Below, one piece after another: positions 1 through 7,352 of a stretch of 41,061 bases of DNA. The notes beneath the pieces were generated by a model. The model did not search any database. It was not told the DNA's origin and saw nothing but the letters and a program-made list of their open reading frames with translations. Position 1 is the stretch's first letter; every line of letters starts with the position of its first letter. Position numbers and translations under genes: made by a program. The stretch comes from Paludibacteraceae bacterium. Lineage in GTDB: Bacteria; Bacteroidota; Bacteroidia; Bacteroidales; Paludibacteraceae. Location of the stretch: contig JAKSNY010000017.1 in assembly GCA_024399495.1 (NCBI GenBank), forward strand, positions 1-41,061. The letters run 5' to 3'.

Positions 1-241
1 AGGGTCAAGGGGATGCCACTGACGTGGCTAAGGGACATGGGTTGATGTATGATGTATAATGTATGATGTATGAAATCGATTCACCGAATTAACGTGCAAG
101 CCGAACACAGACAAACTTGTTTGTCTGTTGAGGCGAAGCCGTTAATCACGAGCAAAGCGAGTAATCACCGCATCACCGAAAAAGAACGAAATTAACTAAC
201 ATAATTATTAACTTTCAACTTTTAATTTTTAACTTTCAACT
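1..241. repeat. Repeat-rich leader region upstream of the small surface-locus gene
   Basis: No gene is seen here. The stretch opens with AGGGTCAAGG, related to the heptamer repeat seen again at 32115-32142, then a small palindrome GCCAC-tgac-GTGGC at 15-28. A TGTATGATG-type repeat occupies 44-73. A perfect 10-bp stem with a 2-base loop (ACAGACAAAC/GTTTGTCTGT) lies at 107-128. TAATCAC occurs twice, at 143-149 and 162-168, flanking an element rich in GAGC/GCGAG. Bases 201-240 are an AT-rich run of TTAACTTTCAAC-like words ending next to the start codon at 242. Bases 186-216 recur at the right edge of the window (41031-41061). Promoter activity of the TAACTTTC words (near TAnnTTTG) is possible but unproven. 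Confidence 0.7.
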
Positions 242-379
242 ATGAAAAAGAATTATTCCGCTCCTAAGATGGAGCAAGTGAGAATGGAGTCAGAGATGCC
301 TGTAATGGCGGGTTCAGGTGCTCCAACCACTAAAAGCAGTGTAGCCGCAATGGCAGTGGGTGCCACAGGTACTTGGTAA
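242..379 (+). CDS. Small (45 aa) protein of unknown function, MKKxYxxPxMExV type
   Basis: A 45-codon frame starts with ATG at 242 and ends with TAA at 377-379. It begins MKKNYSAPKMEQVRMESEMP and continues with VMAGSGAP, then a small-residue tail ending GTGTW. It is short, but the lysine-rich start, the Pro-x-Met-Glu-x-Val pattern and the Met-Ala-Gly-Ser turn resemble small hypothetical proteins common in Bacteroidales, which supports it being real. There is no classical signal peptide, transmembrane segment or lipobox. The charged first 20 residues followed by a Gly/Ala/Ser/Thr-rich tail recall a leader-plus-core layout, but that is inference. It ends 32 bases before the start of the first lipoprotein, so co-transcription is likely. 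Its 5' leader is repeated at the right edge of the window. Function is unknown. Confidence 0.6.
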   Translation: MKKNYSAPKMEQVRMESEMPVMAGSGAPTTKSSVAAMAVGATGTW

Positions 380-411
380 TCAGAGAAACAACTAAAATTT
401 TATTAAAAGAG

Positions 412-1305
412 ATGAAAAACGTATTTATTACAACAATGGCGGCATTGAGCATGCTTGCCATGGTATCTTGTGAGAAGAAGGATGCCGTAAAGGAGGGTCA
501 GGGGGAGTTGGTGTCAACCACCTTTGTCTGCACTGCCACTCCTACAGAAAAGACAGCCGTAGCGTCAGAGGATGGCGAGACCGCCACAATAGTCTGGTCA
601 AACGGAGATGACATCAAGGTGTTTAATGCAACGGGAGGCTATGTGTGCCCAATGACAAAAGGATCCGGGACATCGGAAGCGGTGTTTGAGGGTCAATGTG
701 AGGGAACGGGACCTTGGACTGCAATCTGCCCGTCAAGTGCCGCCAATGCCTACAACAACGGTGCCATAACCATAGCGTTACCTGCATCTCAGGACTATGC
801 ATACAAGACGTTTGCACAGGGAGCAATGCCATGCGTAGCGTACTCAACCAGTAACCAGCTTATGTTCAATCATGTATGCGGAGCGTTGAAGCTTAGCCTG
901 AAGGGCGAGGGTACAATAGGCTATATCAAGATTACAGACCGTGGTGCCGGCAAGCTTAACGGAGAGTTCATTGTAACCCCGGAAGAGAGTGCCGTTGCCG
1001 TTAAGAGCGGAGAAGACGGAACCAATGCCATACAGCTTAATTGCGGAACAGACGGCGTGGCGTTAAGCACAACAAATGCTACTGACTTTTGGTTTGTAAT
1101 ACCTGCAGGAGCGTTCAGCAGCGGATTTGAAGCAGTGGTGGTGACAACGGACGGCAAACTTGCAAAACTTGGCACACACAATGCCCAGACCATAAGTGCC
1201 GGTGTGGTAAAGCCAATGCAGGAGCTTACGATAGAGTTTAATAAGACAGCCCAGGAGTGGGAATTCAAGAACACACAGGGTTGGGAGATGGTACAAGTGC
1301 TATAA
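412..1305 (+). CDS. Fimbrillin-like surface lipoprotein
   Basis: This is a 297-aa lipoprotein. The ATG at 412 is chosen because it directly gives a signal peptide with the lipobox MVSC (Cys20) followed by Glu-Lys-Lys; an in-frame TTG at 373 would put 13 extra residues before it. The mature part has the pattern of the fimbrillin/Mfa-like family of Bacteroidales: an early KTAV strand, WSNGDDIKVFN, a TYP/CPSS-like strand, LPASQ, a hydrophobic MFNHVCGALKLSLKG strand, and an IPAG motif near residue 250. It is related to the N-terminal half of the next lipoprotein, so the two look like tandem paralogues. It is probably anchored in the outer membrane. The family includes pilus subunits and tip proteins, but pilus assembly is not shown here. 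The family call is by pattern only. Confidence 0.72.
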   Translation: MKNVFITTMAALSMLAMVSCEKKDAVKEGQGELVSTTFVCTATPTEKTAVASEDGETATIVWSNGDDIKVFNATGGYVCPMTKGSGTSEAVFEGQCEGTGPWTAICPSSAANAYNNGAITIALPASQDYAYKTFAQGAMPCVAYSTSNQLMFNHVCGALKLSLKGEGTIGYIKITDRGAGKLNGEFIVTPEESAVAVKSGEDGTNAIQLNCGTDGVALSTTNATDFWFVIPAGAFSSGFEAVVVTTDGKLAKLGTHNAQTISAGVVKPMQELTIEFNKTAQEWEFKNTQGWEMVQVL

Positions 1306-1319
1306 GTTTCCCACGTCAT

Positions 1320-1396
1320 TTTTAGCGGAACACAGTGTAATGAAAAGTCTCGTAATCATTATGAGATCCTTCGCTAACGCTCAGGATGACTAGAAA
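1320..1396. repeat. Hairpin-forming interspersed repeat, copy 1
   Basis: This lies between the two lipoprotein genes. It contains TCTCGTAAT and ATTATGAGA as a near-perfect inverted pair, followed by TTCGCTAACGCTCAGGATGA. That 3' part is almost the reverse complement of the 5' end of copy 2 at 2947-2970, so a complete element would be an imperfect palindrome. Such GGATGAC-ended elements between genes look like small non-coding interspersed repeats. Whether it affects expression between the two lipoproteins is unknown. Confidence 0.6.
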
Positions 1397-1443
1397 AATT
1401 AGTATAACGAAAAATGAAAAATTTTAACCAAAAAATTATAACA

Positions 1444-2925
1444 ATGAAAACAAGACATTACATTTTATTGTCAGCAACAATGATTGCTGCGGTATTGGCA
1501 GGATGCCAAAAGAAAAGTGCGGAGTCACAGGCAAGCGAGACTTGTGTGAAAAAAACATTCTACGCTTCCACTACAGGTGGAGAGAAAACAACTCTTGCAA
1601 CAGACTTTAACACGCTGTGGACAGAGGGTGACAAGATTAAGGTATTTGCAAATGGTGGTGCAGGAGCTGATTTTACCCTTACCACAGGAGCAGGCACAAG
1701 CTACGGAGAGTTCTCAGGCTCAACTGCAGCCACAGGGCCATACGTAGCGGTATATCCATCTACATTTGCCACATCTGCAAGTGGCACAACTGCAACCATT
1801 GCACTGCCTGCCACACAGAGCATAACAGTGGCAGGGACATTTGCCACAAACACAGTTCCGCTTGTTGCATATAGTGAGAATGATTTTCTATATTTTAAGA
1901 ATATAGGTTCTCTGCTGTGCTTAAGCCTAAAAACTAAAAGCGGAAACTCAACACTGACCAAGATAGAGTTATTGGACAATGATGGTGCAAACCTTGCCGG
2001 TACATTTACCGTAAAGGCAGACGACTCACAGCCAAAGGCAGTGTTTGCATCTGACGGCAGTACCACACTTACGGTAAACTGCTCTAACATAACACTTAAC
2101 AGCACCACTTCTACAAATCTTTACATATTTGTACCGGCAGGAGTGTTTGCAAATGGATTTACAGCAACACTTTATAGAGAAGCTGATAATAAAATGGCAG
2201 AAGTTATAACTACAAGCAAACTTACAACAGAATCCTCAAAAGGACAGATTTTTGCTGCTGATGTTGAGTTTAAGCCATACTGCAAAAAATGTACATATAC
2301 ACAAACTATAACAGACATTTGCGGAATCACATACAATCTTGTCAACATAGGTTCACAGATTTGGATGGCTGAGAATATGCGTTGCGACAAGTATGGCAAT
2401 AATAGTGAGAGAGCAGGAGCGACACTTTCCACATCATCAAGTTATACATATAATCCGTACTATACGCCAACACGTAGCGGAGACCCTGCGGCATACGGCT
2501 ACTATTACAACTGGGCTGCCGCTATGGGCTATAAGAATGAGACAGAGGCAACAGCCCAAACAGGAGCATACAGCGGAACCCGTCAGGGTATCTGTCCTGA
2601 TGGTTTCCATATACCAAGCCGTAGTGAGCTCCTGGAATTGGATGCAGCTATTGATGATGAGCAGGATGGCAAGCGTCTTAAGTCATGCGATGGTTGGAAT
2701 AATAACGGTAACGGAGACAACGAAACCTGTTTTGCGGCTCTGCCAGTAGGCTATGCTGGCGGAAGTACTTTGTCTGGTGTTGGTGCCAGCACCAGCTATT
2801 GGTTGTCAGACGCCAAAAGTGATAAATTTGCCTACTTCCGCACCCTCACTTCCAGCTCTGACGTCTTTTCCACGAGCAACTTCAATAAGTATCGTGCATT
2901 TAGCGTGCGTTGCTTAAAGGATTAA
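1444..2925 (+). CDS. Lipoprotein with fimbrillin-like N-terminus and FISUMP C-terminal domain
   Basis: This 493-aa protein starts at the ATG at 1444, which gives a compact signal peptide ending in the lipobox VLAGC followed by QKK; an ATG at 1414 would add ten residues. Residues about 30-285 repeat the fimbrillin-like pattern of the preceding gene (KTTL, LWTEGDKIKVF, VAVYPS, LPATQS, IFVPAGVF). From about residue 290 there is a Fibrobacter succinogenes major paralogous domain: DICGITYNLVNIGSQIWMAE, NMRCDKY, YGYYYNWAAAMG, CPDGFHIPSRSELLELD, and a terminal FSVRCLKD. FISUMP domains occur in large families of secreted Bacteroidota and Fibrobacteres proteins and resemble C-type-lectin-like or formylglycine-enzyme-like folds. 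An adhesin or ligand-binding surface protein is a reasonable inference; the ligand is unknown. A strong terminator lies about 200 bases downstream. Confidence 0.85.
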   Translation: MKTRHYILLSATMIAAVLAGCQKKSAESQASETCVKKTFYASTTGGEKTTLATDFNTLWTEGDKIKVFANGGAGADFTLTTGAGTSYGEFSGSTAATGPYVAVYPSTFATSASGTTATIALPATQSITVAGTFATNTVPLVAYSENDFLYFKNIGSLLCLSLKTKSGNSTLTKIELLDNDGANLAGTFTVKADDSQPKAVFASDGSTTLTVNCSNITLNSTTSTNLYIFVPAGVFANGFTATLYREADNKMAEVITTSKLTTESSKGQIFAADVEFKPYCKKCTYTQTITDICGITYNLVNIGSQIWMAENMRCDKYGNNSERAGATLSTSSSYTYNPYYTPTRSGDPAAYGYYYNWAAAMGYKNETEATAQTGAYSGTRQGICPDGFHIPSRSELLELDAAIDDEQDGKRLKSCDGWNNNGNGDNETCFAALPVGYAGGSTLSGVGASTSYWLSDAKSDKFAYFRTLTSSSDVFSTSNFNKYRAFSVRCLKD

Positions 2926-2944
2926 ATCAGTTGGCAGTCCTTTC

Positions 2945-3098
2945 CCCGTCATTCTGATCGTTAGCGAAAAATCTCGCAATAATTTTGAGTTCCTTCGCTA
3001 CGTTACTCGCTTCGCTCGTGAAGTGCTATCGGCACTCGGCATAACCCAAGTAAACTTGGTTCTGCCCTCATTGGCAAGCACATTCAGGATGACGAAGA
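2945..3098. repeat. Hairpin-forming interspersed repeat, copy 2, with nested palindromes
   Basis: This occupies most of the gene-free stretch 2926-3274. It begins CGTCATTCTGATCGTTAGCG and ends CATTCAGGATGACG, so its ends are inverted repeats. The middle is interrupted by about 75 bases with their own small palindromes: AGTGC-tatcg-GCACT at 3022-3036, and GGCATAACCCAAGT pairing imperfectly with ACTTGGTTCTGCC at 3038-3066. Copy 1 (1320-1396) lacks this inner segment, so the inner part looks like a later insertion. The terminator at 3128-3165 and the promoter at 3183-3214 fill the rest of the gap. Confidence 0.65.
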
Positions 3099-3127
3099 AG
3101 AACGCTCAATGTGTAGTTCTATACTAG

Positions 3128-3165
3128 CAGGGTCAAGGTTTCAAAAATCTTGACCCTGTTTTTTT
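3128..3165 (+). terminator. Rho-independent terminator after the lipoprotein locus
   Basis: A perfect 10-bp stem, CAGGGTCAAG (3128-3137) with CTTGACCCTG (3149-3158), has an 11-base loop and is followed directly by seven T (3159-3165). The stem contains the same GGGTCAAG word as the repeats at 1-10 and 32115-32142, so the terminator may have been built from that repeat family. Confidence 0.9.
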
Positions 3166-3182
3166 AAAAGATTCCTTTAAAA

Positions 3183-3214
3183 TTTGCATTTAGGTAATTT
3201 TTTTTGTAATTTCG
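3183..3214 (+). promoter_or_regulatory. Candidate promoter of the RSH gene
   Basis: TTTG at 3183-3186 and TAATTTCG at 3207-3214 fit the Bacteroidota -33 TTTG / -7 TAnnTTTG arrangement with a 20-base spacer and one mismatch in the -7 box. Transcription would start near 3220, giving a leader of about 55 bases. Confidence 0.45.
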
Positions 3215-3274
3215 CTCTTTAGTTTTCATAAGAAAATATAGAATTACTAATAAACAGAACCCACCTTAAGGCTT

Positions 3275-5170
3275 ATGGACGTAGAATCTTTACAAAACAA
3301 TTTCTTTTCACAAATTAGTGCACGCCATACAAAGCAGGAGATTGAGGATATTAAGAAGGCGTATTTTTTAGCAAAGAAGGCTCATGAGGGACAGTTCCGC
3401 AGGAGTGGAGAACCGTATATAATACACCCCATAGCCGTGGCACAAATCATAAATAGTGATATGCAGTTAGGGGCGGTTCCTATAATGGCGGCATTGCTAC
3501 ACGATGTGGTTGAAGATACTGAATATACAATAGATTATATAAGAGATGAGTTTGGCGATGAAGTTGCGTATCTGGTAAATACAGTTACAAAACAAAAATC
3601 TGTAAAGGTAGGTTCTCAGCAGGTTGCTAATTTTAAGCAGATGCTTGCCGCTTTTAATTATGATATTAGGGCATTGCTTATAAAACTTGCAGACCGTTTG
3701 CATAATATGCGTACATTAAAGAGCATGAAACCTGAGAAGCAGCTTAAAATTGCAGCCGAGACTGATTTCTTTTATGCACCGCTTGCCAATCGTTTGGGTC
3801 TGTACCTTATAAAAACAGAGTTGGAGAATTTAGGCTTGCAGTATCGTTCTCCGTTTGAGTACAGCCTTATTCAGGAGCATCTTAACAATTATGTGTTGCA
3901 ACACTCTGATGCCACGGAGAAATGGATGGACCCTATACGCAGGAAACTGCAGGAGAACGGAATAGAAGCCACAGTTACTTGTGACCCAAGAAGTGTATAT
4001 TCTCTTTGGTATAAAATGCACCAGACAAGGGAGTCTTTTAAGGAGATAGAGCATATACGTGTGGTTCATATATGTTATGACACTTTTCTGCCTGAAAAGA
4101 ACTCAAGAGAGAGAGCTGGAGGTGAGAAGGATACCGCTTTGTTTATATATTCTTTACTTACAGAACTTTATACAGAAAAGCCATACAGTCTGCTGAATTA
4201 TATAGACACCCCTAAGGCAAATGGATATAGAAGCCTGCATTGTAAGCTTATGGGTAATGAGGGCAGATGGATGGAGGTTCACATTCAAAGTCGCGAGATG
4301 ATGCGTCTGAGCCAATATGGTTGTTTGGCGGAGCGGGAGACCGGTGTTGATAAGTGGATTGATAAATTCAAACTTGTGCTACAGGATATTTCTGACCAGA
4401 GTAAAGACCAGATTTTTGATGATGTAATTACAAGTTTTTACCACGATGATATAGTTGTGTTCTCTTCTGACGGCAGCAAGGTGCTTTTGCCAAAGGGTTC
4501 AAGTGCCATTGATTTTGCATACGAGATTCACTCCGATATAGGGGACCATGCCAAATATGCTGTAATAAATGATAAGTTATGTGCTGTGACAACTCCACTT
4601 ACCAGAGGTGATAGGGTGAAGATTGGTACGGACGATGATTTTCATCCACAGGAGCATTGGCTTAAATACGCACAGACATATAGGGCAAGGGTGCATATAC
4701 GCCATTATCTTAACTCAATTCAGAAGGACAAAGATAAGGGGGCGGTAAAATTGGAACTTTGTGAGCGTTGTCATCCGCTTCCAGGTGATGAGGTTGTGGG
4801 ATTCAAGCGTAAGGACGGTTCCGTACTTGTACATAAGTGCAGTTGCGATGTGGCGTTGTCACTGTCATCGCAGCAGGGCGATGAAATAACTCAGGTGGAG
4901 TTAAAGAGCAATTCTGATAAAACTTATCCTACAGGGATTATTATCAAAGCTGTAAACAGGGATAAGTTCCTTTACGATATAATGAATTTTATATCGGGTA
5001 CTATGAAATTAAGCATTGACAGTATTAACAGCACCACGACTGATGAGATAATAGAGTGCAATATAAAGACTTTTATTCACTCTTTAGATGAACTTAAAGT
5101 TTTAATATCGGGTCTTCAAAATATCCCTAATGTGTATGAGGTTAGAAGAGAGCGCGGCAGAATGTTATAA
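3275..5170 (+). CDS. rsh: RSH-family (p)ppGpp hydrolase with degenerate synthetase domain
   Basis: This is a 631-aa RelA/SpoT homologue with the usual order: HD hydrolase, synthetase, TGS (about 391-455) and ACT (about 555-631). The hydrolase motifs are intact: HP at 51-52, HDVVED at 76-81 and KLADRLHNMRTL at 137-148. The synthetase region is eroded. The conserved Asp of the family's D-x-x-A-x-R motif is His260 (EHIRVVHI), the usual EVQIRT is EVHIQS at 334-339, and the MHxxAExGxAAHW segment reads MMRLSQYGCLAERE. Tyr318 of NGYRSLH remains. I infer a mainly or solely hydrolytic SpoT-like enzyme that lowers the stringent-response alarmone in the cytosol, with synthesis done by another RSH elsewhere. 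It lies two bases upstream of the chorismate mutase gene, so the two are probably co-transcribed. Confidence 0.93.
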   Translation: MDVESLQNNFFSQISARHTKQEIEDIKKAYFLAKKAHEGQFRRSGEPYIIHPIAVAQIINSDMQLGAVPIMAALLHDVVEDTEYTIDYIRDEFGDEVAYLVNTVTKQKSVKVGSQQVANFKQMLAAFNYDIRALLIKLADRLHNMRTLKSMKPEKQLKIAAETDFFYAPLANRLGLYLIKTELENLGLQYRSPFEYSLIQEHLNNYVLQHSDATEKWMDPIRRKLQENGIEATVTCDPRSVYSLWYKMHQTRESFKEIEHIRVVHICYDTFLPEKNSRERAGGEKDTALFIYSLLTELYTEKPYSLLNYIDTPKANGYRSLHCKLMGNEGRWMEVHIQSREMMRLSQYGCLAERETGVDKWIDKFKLVLQDISDQSKDQIFDDVITSFYHDDIVVFSSDGSKVLLPKGSSAIDFAYEIHSDIGDHAKYAVINDKLCAVTTPLTRGDRVKIGTDDDFHPQEHWLKYAQTYRARVHIRHYLNSIQKDKDKGAVKLELCERCHPLPGDEVVGFKRKDGSVLVHKCSCDVALSLSSQQGDEITQVELKSNSDKTYPTGIIIKAVNRDKFLYDIMNFISGTMKLSIDSINSTTTDEIIECNIKTFIHSLDELKVLISGLQNIPNVYEVRRERGRML

Positions 5171-5172
5171 AC

Positions 5173-5445
5173 ATGAATGAATTGGAGTCAATAAGGGAGC
5201 AGTTGCTTGCCATAGATAACGATATGGCTAAGCTATTTGAAAGCAGAATGAGGCTAAGTGCAAAGGTGGCTCAGTACAAGAGGTCTCACAATTTACCTGT
5301 GTTGGATTCTGACAGGGAGAGAAAGGTTATAGAAAATGCTTTGCGTAATATTCAGGACGCAAATCTGAAAGAGTACTGCACTCAGTTCTTTCAAAGTATA
5401 ATGGATATCTCTAAAAAGTATCAGGAGAACTGCCTTGAAAAATAG
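5173..5445 (+). CDS. Chorismate mutase (AroQ class)
   Basis: This is a free-standing 90-aa AroQ-type chorismate mutase that converts chorismate to prephenate on the way to Phe and Tyr. Alignment by eye with the E. coli P-protein mutase domain shows every active-site residue: Arg8, Arg25, Lys36, Asp45, Arg48, Glu49, Ser80 and Gln84, equivalent to R11, R28, K39, D48, R51, E52, S84 and Q88. The protein is all-helical with no ACT or dehydratase domain. It starts two bases after the RSH stop codon. Its last 25 bases overlap the 3' end of the convergent aroD-aroA gene, so this mutase faces the minus-strand operon whose product chorismate it uses. The free mutase presumably feeds TyrA; no prephenate dehydratase is in the window. 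Confidence 0.93.
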   Translation: MNELESIREQLLAIDNDMAKLFESRMRLSAKVAQYKRSHNLPVLDSDRERKVIENALRNIQDANLKEYCTQFFQSIMDISKKYQENCLEK

Positions 5446-7346
5446 GCGTTAAAGTTAGGGTATGATTTGGCTACACACTCCGTATTGTCTATCTCTATCC
5501 TGCCCGATGCCCCTAACTCCGCAATCCTTAAAGCCATAACCATACGATGGTCCTTATAAGAGGTGTACTTTCCGCCTTTTAGGGGCTTGTTGTTGGCATA
5601 TCTGTAGCTTAAAGAATGCCCTTGAACTGTTAAAGTGTCGCCATTTTGGCTACACTTTACTCCAAGTTTTGCCAGCGTTTCTGTAATTGCCTTTGCCCTG
5701 TCAGACTCTTTGCCTGATAGTCTGCCAAGTCCGCTGATTAGGCTTGTACCTTCACAGAACGCCGCAAGAACTGATACTACAGGGAACAGGTCAGGTGCAT
5801 CGTTCAAATCTGTGGTAAAAGAGTGTAACGGTGATTTTGCAACACTTGTTTCAGTGCCGCTGTAACGTGTTCTTGCCCCTGCAATCCTAAGTATTTCATC
5901 TATTTTACAGTCTGCCTGTAGTGAGGTGTTGTTGAATCCTTTTAGTGTTATGCCCGTAAATATGGCACCTGCCACAAGCATAGGGGCTGCACCGCTCCAA
6001 TCGGGTTCAGGAACAAAGTCCGTAGGCTTATATGTCTGATTCCCTTTTATACTTATTTTCAGTTCATCATTTAGGCGTTCACACTTGACATCAATATTAA
6101 ATTTTTGTAGAACCTGCTGTGTCATAAATATATACGGCACACTTTTGGGTTGTTTGACAATTATCTCAGAATCAGACGGCAACAAAGGTAGTGCCGCCAT
6201 CAGTCCGCTTATTATTTGGGAGCCGTCTTTGCCCGATATTGAGGCTTTACCCGCCGTCAGTCTCCCTTTTATTGTAAATGGCACGCTATTGCAATCTATA
6301 TCAACGCCAAAACATTTAAGAGTCTCCGCCATTCCTTTAAGGGGTCTGCCTACAAGTGTCTTCTCTCCTGTAATCTTAATTGTCCTGCCGCTTAATGCCA
6401 ATATGGGGGTTATGAATCTTGTAAGGAACCCCGATTCCCCCACAAATACGGTATCAGTGGTATTGTTGAGCCCTGAACCTGTTATTTTAAGTGTGGTGCC
6501 ATCTTTTGTTACTTTAGTGCCAAGAGAGCGTATCAGTGCAATGGCTGATTCTGAATCCTCACATGGATGGTAGTTTTTAAGGGTAGATTCTCCCGATGCC
6601 ATCATAGCGGCTATTATAGCCCTTTGTGCAATGCTTTTTGATGTAGGGATTTTTATATCACTGTAATCAAACCCGATGCTACTGAAACGCTCATTTCCCG
6701 ATGTTCCGTATAGAGCCTTAACCATATCACTTGCAACCCACTGTCCCGGTGCGGTGGCTTCCGCTTTTGACAGTGCGGCGTATGTGAACGGAGCTGCAAA
6801 TTTAAGTGCGTCCATACGGCTCTGCTTGCCAGCCTCTCCCATACAGAATGCTATAAGTTTGCCAGCAAGTGAGGGTGTGTATAATTTTTGCACAGTCTTT
6901 ACATCGTCAGCGTCAGTGGCGTATGTAACTATTTTAATTATTTCAGCAAAACCATCACTGCACTTTGATACGCATTCCTGTAGAGCCTCCAATGATGGCG
7001 TTCCGTCAAAAAAGTGGACTGAACGGATTAGGTGGCAGCCAAATGTATTACATGTTTTGGCAATGCGGCTTACCATATCAGACGGTGCCTCAATTTCAAT
7101 ATCAATAAAATGTGCATGCTGTGCGGCGTATGTTAGTTTCCGCTCTGCTTCTTCTGCGGGCATATCGGGCGATATCCTGCATGTGGCTAAAAGTGGGACT
7201 CTTGCCGTAGAGAACAGTGTTTCAATATCGTGTATAGAGAGTGCAGGACACAGGTCCAGCCTTATTTCCGCCATCTCTACATCGGGGTTACTTAAGACGG
7301 AAGTAATCTCAGATAGAGTCTTGTTCTGTATGCTGGTACATATCAT
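5421..7346 (-). CDS. aroDA: Bifunctional type I 3-dehydroquinate dehydratase / EPSP synthase fusion
   Basis: This 641-aa protein joins two shikimate enzymes. Residues 1-215 are a type I dehydroquinase: Glu84/Glu86 (IDIEIE), His111 (SVHFFDGTP), Schiff-base Lys138 (EIIKIVTYA), CMGEAGKQSR, and APGQ at 199-202. Residues about 224-641 are 5-enolpyruvylshikimate-3-phosphate synthase: IPTSKSIAQRA at 233-243, GESGFLTRF at 303-311, a GRPL loop near 333, the catalytic PEPDWSGAAP segment, and KDHRMVMA near the C-terminus. The two enzymes catalyse non-consecutive steps; AroE and AroK lie between them and are absent here. The usual GNAGTAMRP loop of EPSP synthase is divergent. It is last in the minus-strand operon, six bases after aroG. 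No break in frame is seen, so the fusion looks genuine. Confidence 0.93.
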   Translation of the reverse strand: MICTSIQNKTLSEITSVLSNPDVEMAEIRLDLCPALSIHDIETLFSTARVPLLATCRISPDMPAEEAERKLTYAAQHAHFIDIEIEAPSDMVSRIAKTCNTFGCHLIRSVHFFDGTPSLEALQECVSKCSDGFAEIIKIVTYATDADDVKTVQKLYTPSLAGKLIAFCMGEAGKQSRMDALKFAAPFTYAALSKAEATAPGQWVASDMVKALYGTSGNERFSSIGFDYSDIKIPTSKSIAQRAIIAAMMASGESTLKNYHPCEDSESAIALIRSLGTKVTKDGTTLKITGSGLNNTTDTVFVGESGFLTRFITPILALSGRTIKITGEKTLVGRPLKGMAETLKCFGVDIDCNSVPFTIKGRLTAGKASISGKDGSQIISGLMAALPLLPSDSEIIVKQPKSVPYIFMTQQVLQKFNIDVKCERLNDELKISIKGNQTYKPTDFVPEPDWSGAAPMLVAGAIFTGITLKGFNNTSLQADCKIDEILRIAGARTRYSGTETSVAKSPLHSFTTDLNDAPDLFPVVSVLAAFCEGTSLISGLGRLSGKESDRAKAITETLAKLGVKCSQNGDTLTVQGHSLSYRYANNKPLKGGKYTSYKDHRMVMALRIAELGASGRIEIDNTECVAKSYPNFNAYFSRQFS

Positions 7347-7352
7347 AAGTGG

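Noticed and set aside
1-3165. Insertion sequence or integrated element explaining the left-edge repeats
   Set aside because: No transposase, integrase or long terminal inverted repeats are present; only short non-coding repeats are seen.
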